64,000 bases of DNA from a virus: the IMG/VR virus record IMGVR_UViG_3300043411_001114, positions 48,367 to 112,366 of that record. One strand, given 5' to 3'. Position numbers and translations under genes: made by a program. Below are positions 1 to 9,062 of the stretch, piece after piece. Under the pieces are notes generated by a model. That model saw only the letters and a list, made by a program, of their open reading frames with translations. It was not told where the DNA came from and did not search any database. How positions within the stretch are numbered: the stretch's first letter is position 1; each line of letters opens with the position of its first letter.

Positions 1-552
1 ACGCCCACGACTCTGCTGGCCGGATCGCCCTACGAAATCGCCGGTATCGAGTGGACCAGCACCGGCCCGGTCGCCGGGACGGCCATCACCCTGAACTACA
101 TCTACAACCGGGTTCCCGAGGTCATGCAGGCGGTCATCAAGACCTCGAAGCAGATCGCCACCGACGTCATGGTCCACCAGGCCGGATACCAGCACCTGAA
201 GGTCTACCTCTCGGTCGAGTATGACCGTGGGTTTGTCGTCACCCAGGTCAACAACGCGATCAACGAGCGGCTCCGCTCGTATTTCGCCGGAATGCCCTTC
301 GGGGCCTGGATCGAAATCTCCGACCTCACCCTGGCCGTCCATCAGGTTCTCGGGGTCGACAACGTCAAGCTCACCTACGCCGACGATCCCGGGGTCGACC
401 CGGTGGCCAAGGACTACGGGATCAAGACCTACGGCGACTCGGCCGACGTCGTCTCCCTGACCGAGGATCCTTTCGAGGACGACTTCAAGCTGCGCGACAA
501 CCAGCTTCCCGTTTTCCTTGAGGCGATAGTCAGACGGCGGGCGAACCGATGA
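1..552 (+). CDS. Baseplate J-like protein, 3' part
   Basis: The frame is open from the first base, so the gene starts outside the window; 183 codons are visible. The part resembles the C-terminal domain of baseplate J / wedge proteins of contractile-tailed phages: a strand ITLNYIYNRVPEV, then VYLSVEYDRGF, the helix INERLRSYFAGMPFG and WIEISDLTLAVHQVLGV, the pattern in which J proteins end. Such proteins form the baseplate ring at the tail tip. It overlaps the next small gene by an ATGA junction, consistent with one structural operon. The assignment is from motif memory; another baseplate wedge protein is the main alternative. Confidence 0.7.
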   Translation, partial: TPTTLLAGSPYEIAGIEWTSTGPVAGTAITLNYIYNRVPEVMQAVIKTSKQIATDVMVHQAGYQHLKVYLSVEYDRGFVVTQVNNAINERLRSYFAGMPFGAWIEISDLTLAVHQVLGVDNVKLTYADDPGVDPVAKDYGIKTYGDSADVVSLTEDPFEDDFKLRDNQLPVFLEAIVRRRANR

Positions 553-692
553 TGGGAGTGATCCGCATGGCTAACCACCCCCTCAAGCCAGATCCTCACC
601 ACGCGGCGTATATCGGGCTGATCATGAGCCTGGTCGCCTTCGGCTTCGCTGTAGCGGCCTTGGGTGCGGCACTGGCGATGGGGGTGCGCTGA
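549..692 (+). CDS. Small membrane protein (47 aa)
   Basis: A 47-codon frame sits exactly between its neighbours, with ATGA overlaps at both ends (its ATG lies in the upstream stop; its TGA shares a base with the next ATG). Its second half is one hydrophobic helix (YIGLIMSLVAFGFAVAALG) after a polar, His-rich N-terminus. Function is unknown. The tight coupling on both sides is the main evidence that it is real. Confidence 0.6.
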   Translation: MMGVIRMANHPLKPDPHHAAYIGLIMSLVAFGFAVAALGAALAMGVR

Positions 693-3184
693 TGTCGTCA
701 TCAGCTTGGCCTCTCATGCCTCCGAAATCCACCGAGACCCGGCTGGAACATTTCGATGAACAGCTGTACACGGCCGATCCGACCACCCTGCTGTACAAGT
801 TCGTCGACGCCCTCTGTGGCGACGCCGGTGCGGGGAGCCTGAAGAAGGAGATATTCCTCCAACGTCTCTCTGGTGCCATGGACGGCATCTATGGCTCCGA
901 CTTGGATTACATCTTCGGCAACACCCGGGTGCTGTCCCGCGTCTCGTCGGAGGCGTACACCTACAACACCATGAGCCAGATGCTCACCTCCGACCAGTGG
1001 GACGAGGTGATGGCCAAGGATGCCTTATACCGCAACCGCATCCGGGAGTTCTTCATCGCCGCCGCCAAGGGCGGCACCGCCGAGGGAATCCGGCAGCTGG
1101 TGCATGCCGCCATCTCCTGCGACTGCCAGGTGCTGGAGAACTGGAGATATATTGATTGTGCAGATGAAGAGACAGAAATCCTTACTCGTTCAGGATACAA
1201 GCGTTATTCTGAGCTAAAAGAAGGTGAGGAGGTGCTTACACTGAACATATCTTCCGGGTTAGCGGAGTGGCAGGCCACCACCAAGATCAACGTCTTTCCC
1301 GTAATTGATCATGAAATGCTTTCTGTAGAGATGGGCGGCAGACACTCCTCCTTAACCACCATGAATCATCGCTGGCCTGTGAGCAGTAGGATTAAAAACA
1401 CCGAAGGAATCCGTGGGTATTCAGACATTCGCATTCGTGCATCCGCCGAAATAACAACCGAAGACAGATTTATTCGAGCCGCGCCAGCAATAAAATTAAC
1501 CGATTTCGCTAAATTTTCTGACTCTCTTGTCGAACTAGTCGCTTGGTTCGTGACTGAAGGTCATGTTCATGCCCAATCATCAGTTGTCACCATCGTGCAG
1601 TCCCACGCAGTTAATCCCACCAAAGTGGACAATATCAGGGCAGCTCTGACCACACTCATCGGAACTTCTGTCAAGAATTTTGATCGCACCGGGGCAAGAA
1701 AAGACCAAAGCCCTGCTTGGCGAGAATGGGTAAGTTGCTCTAAACCGGACATTACTGTATTTCGGCTCAATTCGGCTGCCGGGCGACTGTTGATCGCCCA
1801 GGCTCCTGAAAAAATAGCGTCGATGGATTTCATTAATTCATTGACACGATCCCAGCTTCAGCTTTTCCTAGACACCTGCATCGCCGCTGATGGACATGTT
1901 CGAGGAGATGGTTACCGATCTTTCATTCAAAAATCAATGGAGAGAACCGTTCCGATTCAGATTGCGGCGACTCTGCTTGGAATACCCACCTCCATCCAGA
2001 AGACGCAAGGAGTGTGCCACGTTTTAAGCCTTTGTGAGAGGCAGAAGTTCGTTCAACCTCTCGGACAAGGGCGGAAAAACGCAAAAATTGTCCGATACAC
2101 AGGAACCGTATGGTGCCCCACAACCCCTAACGGAACTTGGTTTGCTCGACGTCGGGGCACCACTTACTTCACAGGCAATTCCTTCGGTCTGGCCGGGGAT
2201 GTCGGGCGGGCCGGGGAGGGTGGGTCCTTCTCGGCGGTTGATCTCGCTACTGGACACGAGGTGATCCGCAAGACCCGCAACCAGGCCGAGTCCTACGCCG
2301 ACACCAGCGGCCTGGATGACGGGCCACACAATATCCGGGCTAACCAGGCCCGATCCGAAATCACCATCGTCCCCTACAAGACCGACCTTCACCCCCGGGA
2401 GACCCGGGTGCTGCGGGATATGCTTGACCGGATCACCCCGCAGGATACGGTGGTCACCATCAGCCCCGAGGGACTCAGCGTCAGTTCTCCCGTCACGGTA
2501 CGGGCGATCACCTCCGACTCGACGTACTACCAGGTCGAGAAGATGGTCACCGGCACCCCGGTATTGGACGAGCTTCCGCCGCCGGAGATGCTGGCGATCG
2601 ACCTCGATCCCACCGCGAACTGGCTCAACCCCCGAACCCCGGAACTGGCCCCCTACGCGCAGTTCAACATCACCCAGGAGTTCGGTTACTACTACCTGGT
2701 TTCGGGCGGTCGGCGGTCACCGATCGACGAGGTCACCTACGGGGTTCTGGAGGAGAACGACAAGGTCCGTCTGGAGGCGGCCTTCGAGTGGTACGAGCAG
2801 AACGAGCAGTTCGGGCCGTGGACCGAGTACGAGAAGGCCGACAGCCCCGACAACTACCCTGGTGGCAAGTTCGGGCTGACTCCCAACAGCCTCCCGGCCC
2901 GCAACCCAGACCGGAGTCCGTACCAGTTCCAGTACGAGTCGCAGTCGGCCTACATCACCCAGAAAAAACAGGAGGTGCTGGCGCTCGGCGGTAACGCCAA
3001 CGACACCAGATACCAGCTTCCGATACAGAAGTCGACGACGGCCAAGCGTGTCTACACACCCGACCTGGCCATCGCCTTCACGGCACCAGTTCGAGACTCG
3101 ACGGTAACCAGCAGTTGGACGTCTCGCAAGCCTCGCTACGTCAGCAGCGAGTTACGCAACTCATCGTCATTCATCCGGTCGTGA
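692..3184 (+). CDS. Baseplate-associated structural protein containing an intein
   Basis: The 830-residue product has three parts: N-extein (residues 1-155), intein (156-496) and C-extein (497-830). After splicing the host protein would be 489 residues, joining NWRYID to SFGLAGDV. The extein family is not one I can name; its place between baseplate J and a large minor tail protein suggests a baseplate or tail-tip role. The extein is GC-rich like the rest of the operon, while the intein is visibly richer in A and T. The ATG overlaps the previous stop codon. The virion should contain the spliced 489-residue form. Confidence 0.7.
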   Translation: MSSSAWPLMPPKSTETRLEHFDEQLYTADPTTLLYKFVDALCGDAGAGSLKKEIFLQRLSGAMDGIYGSDLDYIFGNTRVLSRVSSEAYTYNTMSQMLTSDQWDEVMAKDALYRNRIREFFIAAAKGGTAEGIRQLVHAAISCDCQVLENWRYIDCADEETEILTRSGYKRYSELKEGEEVLTLNISSGLAEWQATTKINVFPVIDHEMLSVEMGGRHSSLTTMNHRWPVSSRIKNTEGIRGYSDIRIRASAEITTEDRFIRAAPAIKLTDFAKFSDSLVELVAWFVTEGHVHAQSSVVTIVQSHAVNPTKVDNIRAALTTLIGTSVKNFDRTGARKDQSPAWREWVSCSKPDITVFRLNSAAGRLLIAQAPEKIASMDFINSLTRSQLQLFLDTCIAADGHVRGDGYRSFIQKSMERTVPIQIAATLLGIPTSIQKTQGVCHVLSLCERQKFVQPLGQGRKNAKIVRYTGTVWCPTTPNGTWFARRRGTTYFTGNSFGLAGDVGRAGEGGSFSAVDLATGHEVIRKTRNQAESYADTSGLDDGPHNIRANQARSEITIVPYKTDLHPRETRVLRDMLDRITPQDTVVTISPEGLSVSSPVTVRAITSDSTYYQVEKMVTGTPVLDELPPPEMLAIDLDPTANWLNPRTPELAPYAQFNITQEFGYYYLVSGGRRSPIDEVTYGVLEENDKVRLEAAFEWYEQNEQFGPWTEYEKADSPDNYPGGKFGLTPNSLPARNPDRSPYQFQYESQSAYITQKKQEVLALGGNANDTRYQLPIQKSTTAKRVYTPDLAIAFTAPVRDSTVTSSWTSRKPRYVSSELRNSSSFIRS
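1157..2179 (+). mobile_element. Intein with LAGLIDADG endonuclease in the baseplate-associated gene
   Basis: The 341-residue intein begins with Cys (CADEETEILTRSGYKRYSEL, splicing block A) and ends CPTTPNGTWFARRRG...YFTGN before Ser, the +1 extein nucleophile. The C-terminal Asn is present, but the penultimate residue is Gly rather than the usual His, a variant seen in some phage inteins. Two LAGLIDADG-like helices are visible, LVELVAWFVTEGH and LQLFLDTCIAADGH, so the homing endonuclease looks intact. The codon and base composition shift sharply at both borders, which fits recent horizontal entry. Boundaries come from the Cys codon and the Asn/Ser junction. Confidence 0.88.
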
Positions 3185-3205
3185 CCAGGCTGAGGAGAGC
3201 AAAAC

Positions 3206-6200
3206 ATGGCCGGTAAAACCGACTACTTTTATGACTTTCACTACCCACTGCCGTTTGTTGAGTTGATCCTCAAACTGCTCGGCAAAAAGCAGGACGGCAC
3301 CACGCAACTCACCGACACGGCGAACCGGGAATGGTTCTCCCAGCCCCGGCTGTCGTCCAGCGGCCAGACCGACTGCATCACGGTGAACTTCCGACTCCCG
3401 CTCTCGGTCAGCGAGATCAGCACCGAAATACTGCGGATGCCGTGCCTGGTGGAACTGTGGTACCAGGATCGCTCCAACAACTGGCGTCCCATCCTGGACA
3501 CCCAGCGGACCCCGCTGAAAGTCAATGTCTCCCGGTCGGACACCGCGTCGTGGTACAAGTATTTCTCGAAGTGCTACCCGATTGTGGCGAAGAAGGTGCA
3601 GTTCCGCATCACCCGCACCAACGATCCTGCAGTGGACGGGATCCCGTACCCGGTGGGGATGCGCAATACCCTGATCCGGCGCAACGTCTATGACCGCGAC
3701 TCGGGCGGCTCGTTCGAGGACGAGGTCGACATCATGGGCAACGTGGTGTCGAAGTACATCAAGGACTGGGATGCCCAGCGGGCCGCCGACGACAACTACC
3801 TGACCTTCTGGCGGTCGGCACCACAGCCCGACCCTGCAGCGGTGGTGAGCCTCTATCTCGACGTCCGCGACGAGGAGGGTCGACCGCAGGTCATCGACAA
3901 AATCTATCTCGATCCTGTCTACAGCGGTCAGCACCTGAACCTGTACTACAGCATCGACGGCCTGGTGGGCACACGATTCCTGTCACCCATCACGCTCGGG
4001 CCTGCGACGGGAACCGAGGAAGACCCGACGGTGTCGGGCATGGAGTGGCGTTCGGGGCAGGGTCTCCGGGATTCGTTGGACGTCGAGGACACCGACTCAT
4101 CGTTCTACACCTGGCCGCTGTCGATCGGCCCCCTGCCCACCCAGGACGGCTGGATCGGGGTCGAGTGGCGACCCAATTTCGAGTCGGCCAACGTCGAACT
4201 GAACCACAACCCGATTCTGTTCCAGGCCGAACAGGTTTCCGGCAAATTCAAGCCGACCCTGCTTTACGACCCCGAGAACCGGACTTTCGAACTGGTGCTC
4301 GGAACCGGGCACGTCTACACCAGTTCGGCGATCAGTCAGGAGTTCGTCGTCGGCGACTCGCTGCGCATCGTCGCCGGATGGCGGTATGTGTCGGGTGGTG
4401 ACGATGTGGTGGTCATCAAAGTCACCGACCAGCGGGGCCGAGTCCTGGCGAGCCTGAGCGAGGACACCGAACTGCCGGAGATCATCGGATTCGATGGCAC
4501 CTGTCGGGTGGCGGACTTCCGAGGAATCCTGCCCAACCTCATTGTGAAGCTGGAGAACCCGGAACTCTCGTCGGAGAACTTTCTCAAAAACCCTCTCTAC
4601 TACGTCGATCCCGACCCGGTGATTGTCGATGAGTCTGGTTCGCGCCCGGTGACGTCACTCAACAACGCCATCTACGCCGCGCCGTTCGTCGCCCGCGAGC
4701 ACGGCTCTGGCGGCTCGGACTCCAGTCATTTCGAGGACAAGGAATGGACCCCGATCTGGCGCGACTACACCGCCGTGCGGGGGATGCTGCACCTGCCCAA
4801 GCCGGTCTCGATGAGCTACCTCAAACTGGAGTTCACCAACCTGACAGAACAGCCCTACCCGATCTACGAGGCCGGAATCGAGACCTCCTACAAGGTCTTC
4901 CCGATCCAGGTCACCCAGCAGTCGTCAATCGGGCCGAAGCTCTACACCGGCGGCGGCGGCTTCCTCGGCATGGGGACATTCATCTCGATGAACGGCACCC
5001 GGTCGGTGAACTGGCTCGACCCGGTGTCGGTCATGCAGGCGGTGGGCAGCGTTCTCGGCCCCCAGACGCCACCGGTGATCATCAGCACCGCCACCCCCTA
5101 CATCGTTGACCGGCTGCCCAACAATGGGACGCAGGCCGTCGAGGAACAGACCCGGATCGAGGCCGCCTCGGCCTACGTCTACCCGAGGGAGGCCCTCAAC
5201 CCCTACATTCTGGCCCAGGACCAGTACAACACCACCATCAAAGCCGAGGGTCTGCAGGCCATCCAGCCCTACGTCGACGTCCCGTGGGAGGCTATCGAGG
5301 CCGCCAATCCCGGTTCTGTCACCAAGGTTCGGTCGACCGGCACCGTGCCGATCCGGGGCACCGACTGGTGGATTTATCCCGGCCAGCAGATCAAGGTCCC
5401 GGCGTCGGTGATGACCAAACTGACGTCGACCGAGACTGTCACCGAGCGCAAACTGACACTGGAGAACCGAACCCGGTTCAACACCACGTCGGTACACCGC
5501 TACGAGACCAGGACGGTCAAGAGGGATGCGGCGATCGCGTACTTCGCCGGGGTCCGGGAGGTTCAGCCCTACACCTCGACCTACATCACCGGCGAGGATC
5601 GGCCTTACTTCGAGTTCCCGAGCTACGACGCGACCCAGTGGACTTACGTCGAGGAGAACGCCCAGAAGTCCCCTCAAGGCCCCATCTCTGCCCGCTACCC
5701 GAACATTCCCCTGATCATCAGCAAACACTTCGAGACCCAGTCCGAGTTCGTCAAGGTCTCTATGGAATTTCAGGATTCGGGTTTGCTGAGGTCGAACTCG
5801 ATGTGGGCCGACATCGACCAGGCGGTGGCCGGGATCGAGGACACCAGACTCTCGCCCTACGTCAACACCGTCCCGGCCAACATCCCGGGCGGCAACTGGG
5901 CCGACGACCGTGCGGTCTGGCTCGACCCGGGAACGGTCTGGGGCGCGGTGCGTGGCCTGGTCTCGATCAATGTCGACAGCGACCGGCGTTACCAGGGCCG
6001 TCGGGTGCTGCACTTCACCCGGGCCGCCGGGTCTGGTGAGGCCGGTATCAGCCTCGATCAGTGGACTAATTTCGTCCCTGGTGCGCAGTTCCGGATGGGG
6101 GCCGTCTTCTATCGCCCGAACAATACCGACAACGAACTGGTGATGACCCTGACCCGCTCGGACGGGGTGGAGATTCACCGTGAGGTGCTCGACTACGCCC

Positions 6201-6997
6201 CGGTCGGACGGTGGTTCGAGCGCACCACCCAGTTCGTCGAGATACCCGAGACCTTGCCCAACAACACCTTCGACAGCGGGCTGCTCGGCTGGGTGCCACT
6301 GGGCGGCTCCTGGGCCGCCGAGACGGCGGTGGGCCGGTCGGGCACTAAATCCGCCCGGCTGACCACAAACGGCACCCTGTCCAGCCTGACCTCGTCTCGC
6401 ATGCAGTCGCTGACCGATACGGTGGTCACCGCCTCGGCCTGGGTCCGGTGGCAGGACTTGACCCCCGGCACCGACCTGATCTACCTACAGGTGCTGATGT
6501 ACGACAACGACGACGAGTTGGTGGCCACCCACACCCTGGAGAACAAAATCTCTCCGGCGCAGGCGACCATGACGTCGTGGGTACCGGTGTCGGGTTCGGT
6601 GACGGTTCCCGACGATCAGGGTGTCACCCAGGTGGCGTTCCGCATCCTGGTGGCGGTGGCGGCTGGCACGGGTGGCAAGGTCTGGGTCGATGACTTTGCC
6701 ACCGACGTACCCGGAGCGCCCCGGCAGCAGTTCACCGCCGCGCTGACGGTGGTGGGCGACGAGGAAGAGAGCCTGTACGTCTCCGACCTCTACACCGAGG
6801 TCACTCCGGTGCGGTATTTCGCCCGGCTGGGGACGGCACCGGAAGACCTCATCGAGGTCACCGACCTGCGCTACACCAAGGGGGTGGCCACCGTGACCAC
6901 CAGCCAGCCGGTGAACACCCTGGACGTCCAGGCGGTCATCAACAGCCCACGAGCCTGGGCTTTCGGCTGCAAAATAACTCCCGCCTACTTAAAATGA
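3206..6997 (+). CDS. Large minor tail protein with LysM-like and carbohydrate-binding-like parts
   Basis: This 1263-residue protein follows the baseplate genes after an AGGAG ribosome site. Around residues 665-735 a segment reads VDVPWEAIEAANPG ... YPGQQIKVPA, which matches the LysM pattern (helix with AANP, then PGQxIxVP); LysM binds N-acetylglucosamine polymers such as peptidoglycan. Near the C-terminus (about 1020-1175) TFDSGLLGWVPLGGSW ... KVWVDDFA resembles the jelly-roll of family 4/9 carbohydrate-binding modules. The combination suggests a tail-tip protein that touches cell-wall glycans. The other regions look beta-rich and are unassigned. It probably ends the tail operon, since a promoter lies immediately downstream. 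Confidence 0.65.
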   Translation: MAGKTDYFYDFHYPLPFVELILKLLGKKQDGTTQLTDTANREWFSQPRLSSSGQTDCITVNFRLPLSVSEISTEILRMPCLVELWYQDRSNNWRPILDTQRTPLKVNVSRSDTASWYKYFSKCYPIVAKKVQFRITRTNDPAVDGIPYPVGMRNTLIRRNVYDRDSGGSFEDEVDIMGNVVSKYIKDWDAQRAADDNYLTFWRSAPQPDPAAVVSLYLDVRDEEGRPQVIDKIYLDPVYSGQHLNLYYSIDGLVGTRFLSPITLGPATGTEEDPTVSGMEWRSGQGLRDSLDVEDTDSSFYTWPLSIGPLPTQDGWIGVEWRPNFESANVELNHNPILFQAEQVSGKFKPTLLYDPENRTFELVLGTGHVYTSSAISQEFVVGDSLRIVAGWRYVSGGDDVVVIKVTDQRGRVLASLSEDTELPEIIGFDGTCRVADFRGILPNLIVKLENPELSSENFLKNPLYYVDPDPVIVDESGSRPVTSLNNAIYAAPFVAREHGSGGSDSSHFEDKEWTPIWRDYTAVRGMLHLPKPVSMSYLKLEFTNLTEQPYPIYEAGIETSYKVFPIQVTQQSSIGPKLYTGGGGFLGMGTFISMNGTRSVNWLDPVSVMQAVGSVLGPQTPPVIISTATPYIVDRLPNNGTQAVEEQTRIEAASAYVYPREALNPYILAQDQYNTTIKAEGLQAIQPYVDVPWEAIEAANPGSVTKVRSTGTVPIRGTDWWIYPGQQIKVPASVMTKLTSTETVTERKLTLENRTRFNTTSVHRYETRTVKRDAAIAYFAGVREVQPYTSTYITGEDRPYFEFPSYDATQWTYVEENAQKSPQGPISARYPNIPLIISKHFETQSEFVKVSMEFQDSGLLRSNSMWADIDQAVAGIEDTRLSPYVNTVPANIPGGNWADDRAVWLDPGTVWGAVRGLVSINVDSDRRYQGRRVLHFTRAAGSGEAGISLDQWTNFVPGAQFRMGAVFYRPNNTDNELVMTLTRSDGVEIHREVLDYAPVGRWFERTTQFVEIPETLPNNTFDSGLLGWVPLGGSWAAETAVGRSGTKSARLTTNGTLSSLTSSRMQSLTDTVVTASAWVRWQDLTPGTDLIYLQVLMYDNDDELVATHTLENKISPAQATMTSWVPVSGSVTVPDDQGVTQVAFRILVAVAAGTGGKVWVDDFATDVPGAPRQQFTAALTVVGDEEESLYVSDLYTEVTPVRYFARLGTAPEDLIEVTDLRYTKGVATVTTSQPVNTLDVQAVINSPRAWAFGCKITPAYLK

Positions 6998-7046
6998 TGC
7001 TATAATTACGGGACACCACCACCACCCCCGTCAGGAGATCATCATC
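6998..7046 (+). promoter_or_regulatory. Extended -10 promoter with CACCACC leader
   Basis: TGC-TATAAT (hexamer 7001-7006) is followed by a leader rich in ACCACC and AGGAG 10 bases before the ATG at 7047. No good -35 box is visible; the TGn extension probably compensates. This is one of the dispersed promoter family shared by many small genes in the window. Confidence 0.7.
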
Positions 7047-7232
7047 ATGCCCGACACCAAGACCGTCATCGTCATGCCGACCCGCAAGATGTCCAAGGAG
7101 CAGCTCGCCGAGCAGGCCCACTTCGCGCGCCGGGCCGGTGCGGACGTCAACCGTGCCCGTCAGGCCCGCAAGGGGTTCGCCAAGGGCGGCCGGGCCGGTG
7201 GACGGCGTGCGGCGATCGCTTCGTTTGGGTGA
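7047..7232 (+). CDS. Small basic protein (61 aa)
   Basis: A promoter of the dispersed family and an AGGAG site precede this ATG. The product is strongly basic in its second half (FARRAGADVNRARQARKGF, then a run of GGR/GGRR) and ends IASFG. Such a composition suggests nucleic-acid or head-internal binding, but no family is recognised. Confidence 0.6.
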   Translation: MPDTKTVIVMPTRKMSKEQLAEQAHFARRAGADVNRARQARKGFAKGGRAGGRRAAIASFG

Positions 7233-7307
7233 AACCCCTGGATAACGCCTCCAAACCCACCTGAATAGGTGGAACGGCACCGGCCGCCGAACGGAGGTTT
7301 CCTCTCA

Positions 7308-7571
7308 GTGAGTCTGGCAGACCATTACGATCAAGCCAACAAGCAGGAACCCAAGCCGCGCGTCTGCAAGGTGTGTGACTGGTATCGGACTTTAGAGTCT
7401 CGGGACAGGATTTTCTTCGACGAAAAGGCCGAGGAAGCACTGTCCGGCCGGGGGAGCATGCAGCAACTCCGGCGCGCAATATTATCCACCGGTTTCTACG
7501 CGGCCCGTTCGACCTTCCAGGTCCACCTGAACGAGCACCATCGGGAACTGCTGCAGGAACTGCGGTCATGA
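7308..7571 (+). CDS. Hypothetical protein (87 aa) with a CxxC pair
   Basis: The start is taken as GTG because GGAGG lies ten bases upstream; an upstream ATG has no ribosome site. The product begins VSLADHYDQ and contains CKVCDWY, then a helical region. It overlaps the metallophosphoesterase gene by ATGA. Its first residues nearly repeat the start of that next protein (MSLEDHYND), so the two may share an N-terminal docking peptide. A CxxC after basic residues resembles that in the 252-residue protein at 32405. Function unknown. Confidence 0.6.
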   Translation: MSLADHYDQANKQEPKPRVCKVCDWYRTLESRDRIFFDEKAEEALSGRGSMQQLRRAILSTGFYAARSTFQVHLNEHHRELLQELRS

Positions 7572-8749
7572 GCCTGGAAGATCACTACAACGACCTGGAG
7601 CCATCCGGCGACGAGGCCGAAGAACACCCCTGGCGGGCCGACTGGGAGGGTGCTGAGGGCACCATCCAGACCGGTGCCCTGCCCGACGACTTCGATCCCC
7701 ACGACTTTTCTGCCGTCCTGCACCGTCTCGGGTACTCACCCGACGAGGTGAAAATGGAACTCGTCTCGGCCTCCCGCTGGGAGCAGCGCACCGCCGTCCG
7801 GGACGACGAGGGCCGCAAGACCGGCGAGATGGCGTCAACCTACCTCAACGCCTACAAATACAAGGCGGTGCGTAACGCGCTGTGCGTCCCCCTCCCGGCC
7901 CTGTACGCCGAGGTCAAGGCGTCCAAGCCGACTAAGAATGCCCCGTCCCCCACCGGACGCACGGCGGTGGTGGTGTTCGGCGACCTCCAGTGCGGCAAAG
8001 TCGATCACCTCGGTGGCCTAACCGAGATGCTGCACCGGCTGGACGAAAAACGAGCGGCACTGAAAAAGTACCTCAAATCGGCCAAGGTGGAGTCGGTGAT
8101 TATCGCCGACGTCGGCGACATCGTGGAGGGCTTCGAGAACATCCCGGCGCAGACCAGAACCAACTGCCTGTCGCTAATGGATCAGGTCGACGTCGCCGCC
8201 ACCGAATTATGGAAGACGATCCGGGTCGCCGAGAAGTTCGGGCCGGTCGACGTCCTGTCGGTGCCGAGCAACCATGCCCAGTGGAGACGTGGGAAGAGCC
8301 TGGTCGGCAAACCGACCGACGACTGGGGGCTGCACATCAATCAGCGCCTGGAAAGGCTCAATGAGGAAGCCGGTCTGCGGGTCGCCTTCCACCGCCCTCC
8401 AGACTGGGAAGAGACCCTGTCCTTCGAGGTTCAAGGAATCACGCTCGGGATGGCCCACGGCCACCAGGCCAACAGCCCCGACCGGGTCAAGGACTGGTGG
8501 GCGAAGATGACCCACGGCGGGGTGCTGGACTGCCAGATTCTGCTGACCGGCCACTATCACTTTCCCAGCCTCCGACCCAGCGGACGGGACGCCAAGACCG
8601 GACGCACCCGATGGCACATCCAGGCCTCCACCCTGGACAACGGTTCGGCCTGGGTGCGCAACAAGATGGGCGAGGATGGGGACCCGGCCATGACCGTTTT
8701 CGTCGTCGACCAGACCGGCTTCGACGTCCAGTCATTCAGTTTGCTGTGA
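7568..8749 (+). CDS. Calcineurin-like metallophosphoesterase
   Basis: The 393-residue product carries the family motifs in order: VVVFGDLQCGKVD (residues 134-146), IADVGDIVEGFEN (179-191), VPSNHAQW (about 235), MAHGHQ (about 300) and LTGHYHFPS (about 330). These supply the two-metal site of phosphoesterases acting on nucleotides, nucleic acids or phosphoproteins. The first motif has DxQ where the family usually has DxH. The first 130 residues are an acidic extension with no recognised fold. Repair or replication nuclease roles are known for phage members, but the substrate here is not known. Confidence 0.82.
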   Translation: MSLEDHYNDLEPSGDEAEEHPWRADWEGAEGTIQTGALPDDFDPHDFSAVLHRLGYSPDEVKMELVSASRWEQRTAVRDDEGRKTGEMASTYLNAYKYKAVRNALCVPLPALYAEVKASKPTKNAPSPTGRTAVVVFGDLQCGKVDHLGGLTEMLHRLDEKRAALKKYLKSAKVESVIIADVGDIVEGFENIPAQTRTNCLSLMDQVDVAATELWKTIRVAEKFGPVDVLSVPSNHAQWRRGKSLVGKPTDDWGLHINQRLERLNEEAGLRVAFHRPPDWEETLSFEVQGITLGMAHGHQANSPDRVKDWWAKMTHGGVLDCQILLTGHYHFPSLRPSGRDAKTGRTRWHIQASTLDNGSAWVRNKMGEDGDPAMTVFVVDQTGFDVQSFSLL

Positions 8750-8762
8750 GAGAGGAATCGCT

Positions 8763-9062
8763 GTGAAAATTTGGGTCATCAAAATGTTTGGCCGCAAAGT
8801 TCTGGAAATAGAATCCAGGGAGGAAGTCACCGTCGACGACGTGGTGCGCAGGATGGTGGCCGCCACCGTCGGGATCGTCGTGGACGACGAGTGCGACTGC
8901 GAAGAGGACTACCGGGGGATCATCGAGGGGTTGATCCCCTGCGAGTCGTGCGGCGAGATGTTCCTCCCCGACGATGAGGAAGCGGTGGACGCCGAGTTCG
9001 CCAACCTCACCGAGAGACTGATCTGGGGTCCCTCCCCGGAGGAAGAACCGGAAGAGGAGTAG
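8763..9062 (+). CDS. Acidic protein with possible zinc site (99 aa)
   Basis: A GTG start follows an AGAGGAA ribosome site. The product has CDCEED and CESCGE pairs, which could bind one zinc ion, and a very acidic C-terminus ending EEEPEEE. It is convergent with the regulator on the reverse strand and overlaps its end by 56 bases, an unusual tail-to-tail arrangement. Function unknown. Confidence 0.6.
   Translation: MKIWVIKMFGRKVLEIESREEVTVDDVVRRMVAATVGIVVDDECDCEEDYRGIIEGLIPCESCGEMFLPDDEEAVDAEFANLTERLIWGPSPEEEPEEE

Noticed and set aside
4925-6178. A 417-codon minus-strand frame opposite the tail gene
   Set aside because: Long antisense frames are expected in high-GC DNA with strong third-position bias; the product is Arg/Gly/Asp/Val-rich noise and the plus strand is clearly coding.
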